From the NCBI GenBank assembly GCA_965277075.1, contig OZ255707.1, positions 1,054,001 through 1,118,000 of the forward strand: a stretch of DNA of 64,000 nt, in the 5' to 3' direction. Shown in pieces: positions 52,452 through 60,109 of this stretch. This stretch comes from Lustribacter sp965277075 (GTDB taxonomy: Bacteria > Vulcanimicrobiota > Vulcanimicrobiia > Vulcanimicrobiales > Vulcanimicrobiaceae). The position numbers and the translations under genes were made by a program. The first letter of the stretch is position 1, and each line of letters opens with the position of its first letter. A model generated the notes under the pieces. The model was not told the DNA's origin. It did no database searches and was given only the letters and a program-made list of their open reading frames with translations.

Positions 52452-54083
52452 TTGAAACCGTTGGCCGCCTGCCTCGTCGCCGCGATCGTGTTTGCCGGCT
52501 GTACGAAGGTGAGCGCACCAGACAAAACGGAGGGCGCACGCCACCCGTACACGGTGCCGCACGTGTTGCGTTACGCGACGGCCGAAGATATCGTCGGGCT
52601 CAATCCTGATCTCGTGCAGCAGACGGTGTTGGCGTACATGTCGTCGCTGACGATGGGTTGGCTCGTGAAATACGATCGGCACAACGACCCCGTGCCCGAA
52701 CTGGCGACGGCTGTTCCGACGCTGCAGAACGGCGGCGTCAGTCCGAACGGTCTGACGATCACGTATCGTCTGCGGAAGAACGTCAAATGGTCGGACGGCG
52801 CACCGTTCAACGCCGACGACGTCGTCTTCTCGTTCCGCACCGTTCTGAATCCGGCGACCAACGTCGTCAGTCGCACCGGTTTCGACTTGATCACGAAGAT
52901 CGACGAGCCGGATCCCTATACCGTCGTCCTGCACCTCAAGAAAAAATATGCGGCTTACGCCGGCACGTTCCTCGGTTCCGGCGGCGCCAACCCGTGCGTC
53001 CTGCCGAAACATCTGCTCGGCAAACTCGCCAACATCAACAACGCGCCGTACAATGCATTACCGGTCGGCATCGGGCCGTTCAAATACGCGGAATGGAAGC
53101 GCGGCGACTCCGTGACCTTGGTCCGCAATCCGTATTATTTTCGCGGCCAACCGCTGCTCGAACGCGTCGTCTTCAAGATCGTGCCCGACCGCAATACGGT
53201 CCTCGCGCAACTGCAATCACACGAGATCGATCTTTGGACGCCGGTTGCATCGGCCTTTGTCGATCGCGTCAAGCAGATCGACGGCATCGCCGTCATCCGC
53301 CGTCCCGGCTATTACTTCGGGCACATCGATTTCCAAAATGCGCATCCCGGCTTGAATGACGTGCGCGTGCGGCGTGCCTTGCGACTCGCCATGGACCGCG
53401 AAGCGATTCGCGAGAAGATACGGCACGGACTCGGCATCGTTCAAGACAACCCCGTCTCACCGGCCAACCCTTCTTTCAACAAAAACGTACCGACCGATCC
53501 GTTCGATATCGCACTCGCGACGAAGCTACTCGACCAGGCCGGCTGGCGCGTCGGGCCGGGCGGCGTTCGAACGAAAGATGGACATGCGCTGAACTTGACG
53601 TTCGCAACGTCGACCGGCACGCCCGATACCGACTCGATGATCGAACTCATTCGCGCGAATTGGCAGCGCATCGGCGTGACCCTGTCCGTCCGCCGCTACC
53701 CGTCGCCGCTGTTCTTCGCCCCGTACTCGAACGGCGGCATCGTGCTCGGCGGAAAATGGGATCTGGTGACATTCGAATGGGGCGGCGACCCGATCGGCGA
53801 CCTTTCCAGTCTGTACTCGTGCGACGACATTCCGCCGAACGGACAAAATGATCCCCGCTATTGCAATCATAAGGTCACTGCGGCGATGAACGCATTCAAC
53901 GAAGAATACGACGCCAAACGGCGCCAGAAGTACGCCGACTATATCCAAGCAACGATCGCGAAAGACGTTCCGATCGTCGTCCTCGACATTTCGGAAGACC
54001 TCTACGCGTTCAACAACGATCTCAAAGGATTCGATCCAAATCAGCTCTCGCCGTTCGACGATTTCATGAAGGTCGATATCTAG
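52452..54083 (+). CDS. Oligopeptide/dipeptide-type (SBP_bac_5) substrate-binding lipoprotein
   Basis: A 543-residue lipoprotein from TTG 52452, chosen because GAAGGAG lies 10-16 bases upstream. The signal is lipoprotein type with the lipobox FAGC at Cys17. Family segments are DIVGLNPDLVQQTVLAYMSSL, YRLRKNVKWSDGAPFNADDVVFSF, PFKYAEWKRGDSVTLVRNPYYF and LRLAMDREAIREKI. Most bind peptides, nickel or glutathione. No Dpp/Opp permease is adjacent. It overlaps the convergent Liv-type gene by 20 bases. Confidence 0.93.
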   Translation: MKPLAACLVAAIVFAGCTKVSAPDKTEGARHPYTVPHVLRYATAEDIVGLNPDLVQQTVLAYMSSLTMGWLVKYDRHNDPVPELATAVPTLQNGGVSPNGLTITYRLRKNVKWSDGAPFNADDVVFSFRTVLNPATNVVSRTGFDLITKIDEPDPYTVVLHLKKKYAAYAGTFLGSGGANPCVLPKHLLGKLANINNAPYNALPVGIGPFKYAEWKRGDSVTLVRNPYYFRGQPLLERVVFKIVPDRNTVLAQLQSHEIDLWTPVASAFVDRVKQIDGIAVIRRPGYYFGHIDFQNAHPGLNDVRVRRALRLAMDREAIREKIRHGLGIVQDNPVSPANPSFNKNVPTDPFDIALATKLLDQAGWRVGPGGVRTKDGHALNLTFATSTGTPDTDSMIELIRANWQRIGVTLSVRRYPSPLFFAPYSNGGIVLGGKWDLVTFEWGGDPIGDLSSLYSCDDIPPNGQNDPRYCNHKVTAAMNAFNEEYDAKRRQKYADYIQATIAKDVPIVVLDISEDLYAFNNDLKGFDPNQLSPFDDFMKVDI

Positions 54084-55254
54084 TGCCGCCGGGCCCGCTC
54101 ACCGGAACGAACGTTCCGCGTTGCGCGTCGAAGCGGTCGATCACACAGGTCTGCACGCCGAGTCCGCGTTGTTCGGGGTCGCTGAAGTCGTACACGCCTT
54201 CGATGCCCACCCACCCGCGTACACCACGCAGATAGTCGCGGAATTGAGTCGCGGTCGCATCGAACCCGAGCGTTCGATACGCGTCGAGCACCAGCCACGT
54301 CGCGTCCCAGGCTTGATTCGAGGGGACGGATACCTGCGCGCCGGCCTTCGCCAAGCCGTCGAAATAAATCTTTTGTTTGTCGCGGATCGGACCCGCCCGA
54401 GTGCCCGTCTGTGCCAGTCCGCGAACGCCGGGAAAATAGAGCCGGGGCGGCAGGAATGACGCGTATTGCGCCAGCTGCGCCGCGATCATGTTGCCGTTCC
54501 CGCCGATGATCGGAGCGTCGAGACCGACGTCGTGAATGCCGTGCAAAACCGTGCCGAACGGCGAACCGGTCGTCCACGCGAACACGACTTGCGGATCGGC
54601 GGCTTTGATGCGCGCGATCTGCGCGTTCACGCTGAGATCCGTTGGCGCAAAGTGTTCGCGGCCGACCACCTTGACGCTCGCGTTCTCCGGTGTCGAGAGC
54701 GCCGTATCGAGCCCGCGGTCGAAGTCCGCCCCGCTGCTATCCGTCGAGCTGATCACCGCGATGCGCGTCCATCCGTTCAACCGCGACCACCGAACCATCG
54801 CCAAGGCAAGGTCGCGCGCACCGATCAGCGCCGAAAAGACGTACGTTCCCGGTACCGGGTGCACGCCGGGTGTGTAGCAGTACATCGTCGGACCATTATC
54901 GCGTACGATCGGGATCAAAGCCGCGCAGACCGCCGCAAGACTCGGCCCGAGGAAAATGGGGACCTTTTTCGCAATGAGCGCGTTCGCAAGTTGTATGCCG
55001 ACCTGCGGACTCGACTGATCGTCCGATACGACAAAATGGACCGGTCGCCCGCGAACTCCGCCATGGCCGTTGACGTACGTTTCGGTAATCGCGAGCGCCG
55101 TCTGCTCTTCGTGCCCGATGAACGCTGCTTGACCCGTCAACGACAGGATGACACCGATCTCGAGCGGCTCCGCAGCGACGACGCCATGCACCGTGGAAGC
55201 CGTCACCAGCACCGCCGCGAACACCGTCGCGAACGTGACGTGCCCCCGGCTCAT
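54064..55254 (-). CDS. Branched-chain amino acid-type (Peripla_BP_6) substrate-binding protein
   Basis: A 396-residue binding protein with a signal peptide (FATVFAAVLVTASTVHGVVA). LEIGVILSLTGQAAFIGHEEQTAL, GVRGRPVHFVVSDDQSSPQVG and RIAVISSTDSSGADFDRG resemble the protein at 7212 closely. It is the last gene of the seven-gene hydantoinase-B operon, overlapping the DUF6282 stop by four bases. Its 3' end overlaps the oligopeptide binding gene by 20 bases in the opposite direction. Confidence 0.92.
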   Translation of the reverse strand: MSRGHVTFATVFAAVLVTASTVHGVVAAEPLEIGVILSLTGQAAFIGHEEQTALAITETYVNGHGGVRGRPVHFVVSDDQSSPQVGIQLANALIAKKVPIFLGPSLAAVCAALIPIVRDNGPTMYCYTPGVHPVPGTYVFSALIGARDLALAMVRWSRLNGWTRIAVISSTDSSGADFDRGLDTALSTPENASVKVVGREHFAPTDLSVNAQIARIKAADPQVVFAWTTGSPFGTVLHGIHDVGLDAPIIGGNGNMIAAQLAQYASFLPPRLYFPGVRGLAQTGTRAGPIRDKQKIYFDGLAKAGAQVSVPSNQAWDATWLVLDAYRTLGFDATATQFRDYLRGVRGWVGIEGVYDFSDPEQRGLGVQTCVIDRFDAQRGTFVPVSGPGGTRYRPS

Positions 55255-56165
55255 TCGAGGTCCAGAAGGCGAGCAGGATTATGAACGATCATGGTGCGGA
55301 TTTCCTCGCTTGTCACGCCGATGAAGTGCAACTGATGAGCGAACATGCGCAGCGCTTCCGGCTCCGGCGGAAGGTATTCGAAGAACACGTCCGTCGTTAA
55401 AAGGCAATGTTGCGGGCCCAATGCTCGTATGGCACTCGCCACCGCACGAATCGCCAGCGGATTGAAAAGCGAAACCGTGCCGGCGAATGTGAACTCGATC
55501 AATGCGCCGAGCTCGATGAAGCGTTTGCACTCATCCAACGTAGCGCCGATCGACGGCGCCATCGGGTGCGTTGCGATCACTTTCTCGAGACCCCGGTCCT
55601 TAGCGGCGCGAAGCACCGCAAGACTCTCGCGCGGCGAGACATGGCCCGTACATAACGTCAGACGCTTCTCGCGGCAAAGGGCGATGATGTCGTGCAACTC
55701 CGGAACCAACGCCCCGTCCTGGTCGAGCATCGAGAGCGCACCGTTTGCATCCAACGCACGGACGATGCTCGGGAACTGCGGCTCGATGATCGCCTTGCGA
55801 ACCGTCCCACGTTGCTCGTGATCGTGACAGCAGCCCCAGGTCGGCAGGTAGACGAGCTTCGCGGCGTGTGCGGCCGCGACTTCGACGCTCATCGGCGAGA
55901 GCGATCCGGCGAGCGGATTCAGGACGATGCTCGAATAGACGGTAAAGCTCTCGCTCGCGAGACGCTCGTTGAGCTGAAACGCGCGATCCATCGTCGGCCA
56001 AAAATGCGATTTGAAAACCAACGCGCGCAGGCCCGCATCGCGCGCGAGTTCGCAGACCTCGAAATCTCCGACGCGGCTCTGCTTGGCCATCCCCATGTCG
56101 GGATAACCGTGCACGTGCAGGTCGATCGCACCGTCGAGAAGTTCGTCGCGATCGAGCGTTCTCAC
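55251..56165 (-). CDS. DUF6282 family putative amidohydrolase
   Basis: A 304-residue TIM-barrel-like metal protein. AIDLHVHGYPDMG (two His), ALVFKSHFWPT, TGHVSPRESL and TTDVFFEY are typical of the DUF6282 group, distant relatives of amidohydrolases. It is coupled to the alcohol dehydrogenase upstream and the binding protein downstream by four-base overlaps. A hydrolytic step on a lactam or lactone produced in the operon is likely but unproven. Confidence 0.82.
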   Translation of the reverse strand: MRTLDRDELLDGAIDLHVHGYPDMGMAKQSRVGDFEVCELARDAGLRALVFKSHFWPTMDRAFQLNERLASESFTVYSSIVLNPLAGSLSPMSVEVAAAHAAKLVYLPTWGCCHDHEQRGTVRKAIIEPQFPSIVRALDANGALSMLDQDGALVPELHDIIALCREKRLTLCTGHVSPRESLAVLRAAKDRGLEKVIATHPMAPSIGATLDECKRFIELGALIEFTFAGTVSLFNPLAIRAVASAIRALGPQHCLLTTDVFFEYLPPEPEALRMFAHQLHFIGVTSEEIRTMIVHNPARLLDLE

Positions 56166-57244
56166 GGAACGATGACCGGTTTCACTTCGCGGAACGCCGC
56201 CATAGCGGCGAGCGCATCACCGGCACCTTCGAGCGGATACCTCGTCGATAGCATCTGTTCGAAGTTGAAGCGCTGCCGGCGCGTCGCAAGAAACTCGATC
56301 GCCTCGTAGAAATGTCGCGCCTCAGCCATCACGACGGAGCTCAGCCGCACGTTTCGGAAAAAGAGCCCGGGATTGATGTTCAGCGGCGTTCCGGCTTGCA
56401 CGCCGATGTTGATCAGGCGTCCCCCCGGACGCACCATCTCGAGTGCGTCGAGCATCGCGGGCGCCGCGGCGCATTGAAAGACGACGTCGGCTCCACGCCC
56501 CTCGGTCGCCGCGCGGACCCAGCGCACGCGTTCCGCCGCGTCGGTCGTTCGGTCGAGGTCGAGCACGTCGTCGGCGCCCCAATCGCGCGCGATACTCAAG
56601 CGTGCTTGCGGCGCACCGATCACGAGCACGCGTGCCGCTCCGCGATCCCGCGCCACCGCCGATGCATAGAGTCCGAGCGGACCGGCGCCCAGCACGACGA
56701 CCGTTTCGTACGGCAGCAGCGGCCCGAGCAATTCGAAACCGTGCATGATCGTGCGCAGCGCACAGGCGGCCGATGCGGCCAGCGCCGGTGACACCGTGTC
56801 CGGTATGCGGACGAACTGTCCGCCCGGCGGGAAATAATGATATTCCGATAAGCCGCCGAGCATGTCGCCCGGCGGCGACGCGCCGAACTTCGTGTTCGAG
56901 GGACACAAATTCGTCTGCCGGCTCACGGCGCAGTAGAAGCAATGTCCGCAACTCGGATACGACGAGATAACGCGGTCCCCGACCGCGAGCGGACGATGAA
57001 GAATGTCTCGAATCTCACCGTTCGTTGCGACGATCGTTCCGCACGTCTCGTGACCCGGCACGAAGGGTGGTTGCACGTTTGCCCGATGACCTTGCCAGCG
57101 ATGAGCGTCCGTGCCGCACAGGGTTGCCGCGTCGACGCGCACGAGCGCGGATCCGGGCGCAAGAGCCGGGATCGGTACCGTCACGATCGCCGGCGGCGCG
57201 TTGAACGCCGTAACGACGGCAACGCGACTCTCAGTGACGCTCAT
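56162..57244 (-). CDS. Zinc-dependent alcohol dehydrogenase (MDR superfamily)
   Basis: A 360-residue medium-chain dehydrogenase. Catalytic zinc ligands Cys43 and His65-Glu66 (LCGTDAH, VPGHETCG), structural-zinc cysteines Cys99, Cys102, Cys105 and Cys114, and the Rossmann motif VVLGAGPLGLYA are visible. It oxidises an alcohol or reduces an aldehyde with NAD(P). It is the fifth gene in the hydantoinase-B operon, 15 bp after a binding protein. Confidence 0.93.
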   Translation of the reverse strand: MSVTESRVAVVTAFNAPPAIVTVPIPALAPGSALVRVDAATLCGTDAHRWQGHRANVQPPFVPGHETCGTIVATNGEIRDILHRPLAVGDRVISSYPSCGHCFYCAVSRQTNLCPSNTKFGASPPGDMLGGLSEYHYFPPGGQFVRIPDTVSPALAASAACALRTIMHGFELLGPLLPYETVVVLGAGPLGLYASAVARDRGAARVLVIGAPQARLSIARDWGADDVLDLDRTTDAAERVRWVRAATEGRGADVVFQCAAAPAMLDALEMVRPGGRLINIGVQAGTPLNINPGLFFRNVRLSSVVMAEARHFYEAIEFLATRRQRFNFEQMLSTRYPLEGAGDALAAMAAFREVKPVIVP

Positions 57245-57259
57245 ACCGTATTCCTCGAA

Positions 57260-58219
57260 TCACGAGACGAACGTGAGCAAGTCTTTTGCGGCGTACGTCT
57301 TAGGGATGACGGCGTAGCGCGCCGCGAGATCGATCACCGGTTGATAGTCGGCGGCATCGAGTGAAACGCCGTCGGTCGTGCGTGGGAACGCGGCCAACGC
57401 CGCCTCGTCCTGTTTGAGAAAGGGGGCGAGATATTTTGCCATCTCGGCCGGATGCGCGTCTTCGTAGCGCGTCGCTTGCTGCAGACCGCTCACGAACCGG
57501 CGCACGGTATCGATATGCGACGCAGCATAGTCGTGCGTTGTAAACCACGTACTCGAGCAAAAATGGCTCGCGATCGTGTCAAACGGATTCGTAAGCACCT
57601 TCACGGCCGGCGTGCGCCGAGCGACTTGCAGGATCGGATTGAGCACGGTAGCCCCGTCGATTCGGCCCGCTTCGAGCGCCGGAATCGTGGCCGACGACGT
57701 GATCTCGAGGAACCGCATCGTATGCGAATCGCCGCCGTTCGCGTCGACCCAAGACATCGCCGCCAGCTGGTTGAGGTCTTGAAGCGACGCGCCTGTGAAG
57801 ATGCGCCCGTCGCAATCTTTTCCATCGTTGATGCCGCTCGACCGCAAAACGATTAAACCGCACATCGGTGCAGGCGAGGTCGAGATCGCCGCCGGCCAGA
57901 TCGCGGTCAGCGGCAAGCCGCGTGCGTGCGCGGCGACGATCGCCATCGTGCCGGACTTCGCGATCTGCAACGTTCCGCCGAGAACAGCGGCGGCCGCCGC
58001 GGCGCCGTTGTTCGCAGCCTGCACGTGCACGTCGAGCCCGAGCTTCGCAAAGATTCCGGAGCCGATACCGTATAAGAGCGGCGCGATGTCGTCTTGCAAT
58101 GCGGAGGCCACGGCAACGGGTTCGAGATCGGCGGCGCGCGCGCCGGTCGCCGCGAGTGCTGCGGCTGCGGCCGCGAGCTGCGCGATGGCGCCTTTGCGGC
58201 TCATGAGGGCAGCCGCCAT
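57260..58219 (-). CDS. NMT1/THI5-family substrate-binding protein
   Basis: A 319-residue binding protein with a signal peptide (AIAQLAAAAAALAATGARAAD). IFAKLGLDVHVQAANNGAAA, MSWVDANGGDSHTMRFLEITS and the closing YQPVIDLAARYAVIPKTYAAKDLL mark it as a member of the orphan group. The ATG at 58219 directly follows the upstream stop and has GGAGG seven bases before it. An internal ATG at 58204 is possible. It is the third of three consecutive binding-protein-fold genes. Confidence 0.88.
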   Translation of the reverse strand: MAAALMSRKGAIAQLAAAAAALAATGARAADLEPVAVASALQDDIAPLLYGIGSGIFAKLGLDVHVQAANNGAAAAAAVLGGTLQIAKSGTMAIVAAHARGLPLTAIWPAAISTSPAPMCGLIVLRSSGINDGKDCDGRIFTGASLQDLNQLAAMSWVDANGGDSHTMRFLEITSSATIPALEAGRIDGATVLNPILQVARRTPAVKVLTNPFDTIASHFCSSTWFTTHDYAASHIDTVRRFVSGLQQATRYEDAHPAEMAKYLAPFLKQDEAALAAFPRTTDGVSLDAADYQPVIDLAARYAVIPKTYAAKDLLTFVS

Positions 58220-59146
58220 TCACGTACCTCCGGATGTCATTGCGAGCGCGCGCTGCGCTTCGTCCATGTAGCGGCGATCGACACAGTCCGCCGCGCGCAG
58301 TGACGCGCGCACGTCGCCGAATCGGACCATCGACCGTAACAGATGTTCCAGTGCCGCGCCTTCGATCTCCCCGGCGGCCGCGAACACCCGGTCGGCCTCG
58401 ACCATCGTGTCGTACACGTCGATTGCGTCGGCGACGCTCACCGCGTCGGCAGCGGCAAGGAGCGCCGCGCATTCGCCCTTCCATTGCGGATCGGCCAGCA
58501 CACGCTGCGCACGGAGTTCGGCCTTGAGTAAACCGGCGAGGACGTCCGACTGCCGTTCGGCAAACGCCGTCTGCGTTTGAATCGCGGAGAACATAAACTG
58601 CGGGTAGCGGTCGGGCAGACTCGCCAGCAGCGAAAAGCCGGCCTCTTCTGCCCGCCGGTTCGTCGGCGGTGAGAGCACCGCCGCGGCGGCGCGTCCCGCT
58701 TCCAGCGCGGCAAGCCGTGCGTGGCTGCCGCCGGTGTGGACGATCTCGTAGTCATCCTCCGCCAGACCTTCGTCGTCGAGCAGCATGCGAAGCACGAGCG
58801 AACTGCCGAAGCGAGCCGAGATACCGGCGATCGTCCGCCCGCGCAAATCCGGGATGCTCGCGACGTCGCGTGTCGCGAAAAGATAGATCGGTGGTTTGTT
58901 GACGAGGCCGGCAACGAGGCGCAACGGCGCTCCGCCGGCGATCAAGGCGATGCTTTCATCCGGTCCGCGTCGCATGACGGGCACGTCGCCGGCGAGCAAG
59001 GCGTCCGTTCCGGCGGCTTGATCGAGCGCGATAATCTCGACCTCCAGGCCTTCGTCGGCGTAAAAGCCGAGTTGCTGCGCGAGCAGCGCGGTCCAATGTA
59101 CGGCAAACCCGGAGCCGCTCGGCTTACTGACGCGCACGCGCGTCAT
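58220..59146 (-). CDS. SsuA/NMT1-like binding-protein-fold protein without signal peptide
   Basis: A 308-residue protein that begins directly with the fold (VRVSKPSGSGFAVHWTALLA, LGFYADEGLEVEIIAL) and has no signal peptide. IPDLRGRTIAGISARFGSSLVLRMLL and LEAGRAAAAVLSPP are binding-protein segments. It is sandwiched between two secreted binding proteins, as in the pair at 978-2803. A cytosolic enzymatic or sensory role is possible. It overlaps the upstream stop by four bases. Confidence 0.78.
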   Translation of the reverse strand: MTRVRVSKPSGSGFAVHWTALLAQQLGFYADEGLEVEIIALDQAAGTDALLAGDVPVMRRGPDESIALIAGGAPLRLVAGLVNKPPIYLFATRDVASIPDLRGRTIAGISARFGSSLVLRMLLDDEGLAEDDYEIVHTGGSHARLAALEAGRAAAAVLSPPTNRRAEEAGFSLLASLPDRYPQFMFSAIQTQTAFAERQSDVLAGLLKAELRAQRVLADPQWKGECAALLAAADAVSVADAIDVYDTMVEADRVFAAAGEIEGAALEHLLRSMVRFGDVRASLRAADCVDRRYMDEAQRALAMTSGGT

Positions 59147-60108
59147 TGGAGGATGAAGTCGCGCGCCGGAAACGCTTTCGGAATCAGCTTAAACTTCGCC
59201 GCGGCGTCGATCGTCGGCTGAATGTCGCTCGGGTCGAGCGAGAGCGCTCGCGACGGCGGGTGGAAATTTTGCAGCGTGGCCGCGTCAAAGCCGGCAAATT
59301 GTGCGGAGAGCGGTTTCGTTTCGTCCTCGTGTGCCGCCACATAGGCCGCCGCGTCGCGTACGACCCGATTGAATTTCACGATTGTCTCCTTATGACTCGC
59401 GATCCACGAAACGTTTGCGAACAGGACGGCTTCGGAAAAGCGCTTTGCGAGCGCCGTCCACGGATAACCGACGATCTTGAATTTTTGCATCGCCATCGCG
59501 CGCGAGTACGCCGGTTCCAGAACCAGCGTTGCATCGATGCGTCCTTCCTCGACGGCCGCGAGTGACGCCGAGTTGGGAACTTCGAGAAACTTTACTTGCG
59601 CGGGATCAACGCTATTCTGCGTAAGCCAGTTGTTGATGCTCAGCGAATTGAAGTCGCCGACGCCGATCACGCCGATCGTCTTGCCGGCGAAATCTTTGGC
59701 GGAATTGATCGGCGACTCGCGCGCGACGATCATCGCCGTGTCGGGCGCATCGCTCGAATAATTGGCGAGATTCGTCGTCACCGTAAACGGTAAGCCCTTG
59801 CTGTAGGCAAGAATCGCCGTGAGCGCGCTCCCTTTCCCGATATCGGCGGACCCGCCGGCGACGGCTGCGGCAACCGCGGCACCGTTACTCAGCTTGATCA
59901 CATCGACGTTCAATCCGGCCTTTTTGAAGAGTCCGCTTTGCACGGCATACAGCACCGGCCGAATCGCATCGTCCGTCGACGAACCGACGCGGATGACCGT
60001 TGCGTCGGTCTGCGCCGCGACCGGCAACGCGTTGCTGAACGCGACGAACGCGATCGTCAGCACGCCGGCAACGAGTCGAGTACCGCCTCGCACAATCCAA
60101 AACTTCAC
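59143..60108 (-). CDS. NMT1/THI5-family substrate-binding protein
   Basis: A 321-residue binding protein from GTG 60108, one base after the hydantoinase-B stop. The signal peptide is LVAGVLTIAFVAFSNALPVAAQ. LFKKAGLNVDVIKLSNGAAV, GSADIGKGSALTAIL and NNWLTQNSVDPAQVKFLEVPNSASL follow, and the tail DIQPTIDAAAKFKLIPKAFPARDFIL carries the orphan-group motif. Confidence 0.88.
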   Translation of the reverse strand: MKFWIVRGGTRLVAGVLTIAFVAFSNALPVAAQTDATVIRVGSSTDDAIRPVLYAVQSGLFKKAGLNVDVIKLSNGAAVAAAVAGGSADIGKGSALTAILAYSKGLPFTVTTNLANYSSDAPDTAMIVARESPINSAKDFAGKTIGVIGVGDFNSLSINNWLTQNSVDPAQVKFLEVPNSASLAAVEEGRIDATLVLEPAYSRAMAMQKFKIVGYPWTALAKRFSEAVLFANVSWIASHKETIVKFNRVVRDAAAYVAAHEDETKPLSAQFAGFDAATLQNFHPPSRALSLDPSDIQPTIDAAAKFKLIPKAFPARDFILQ

Positions 60109-60109
60109 G

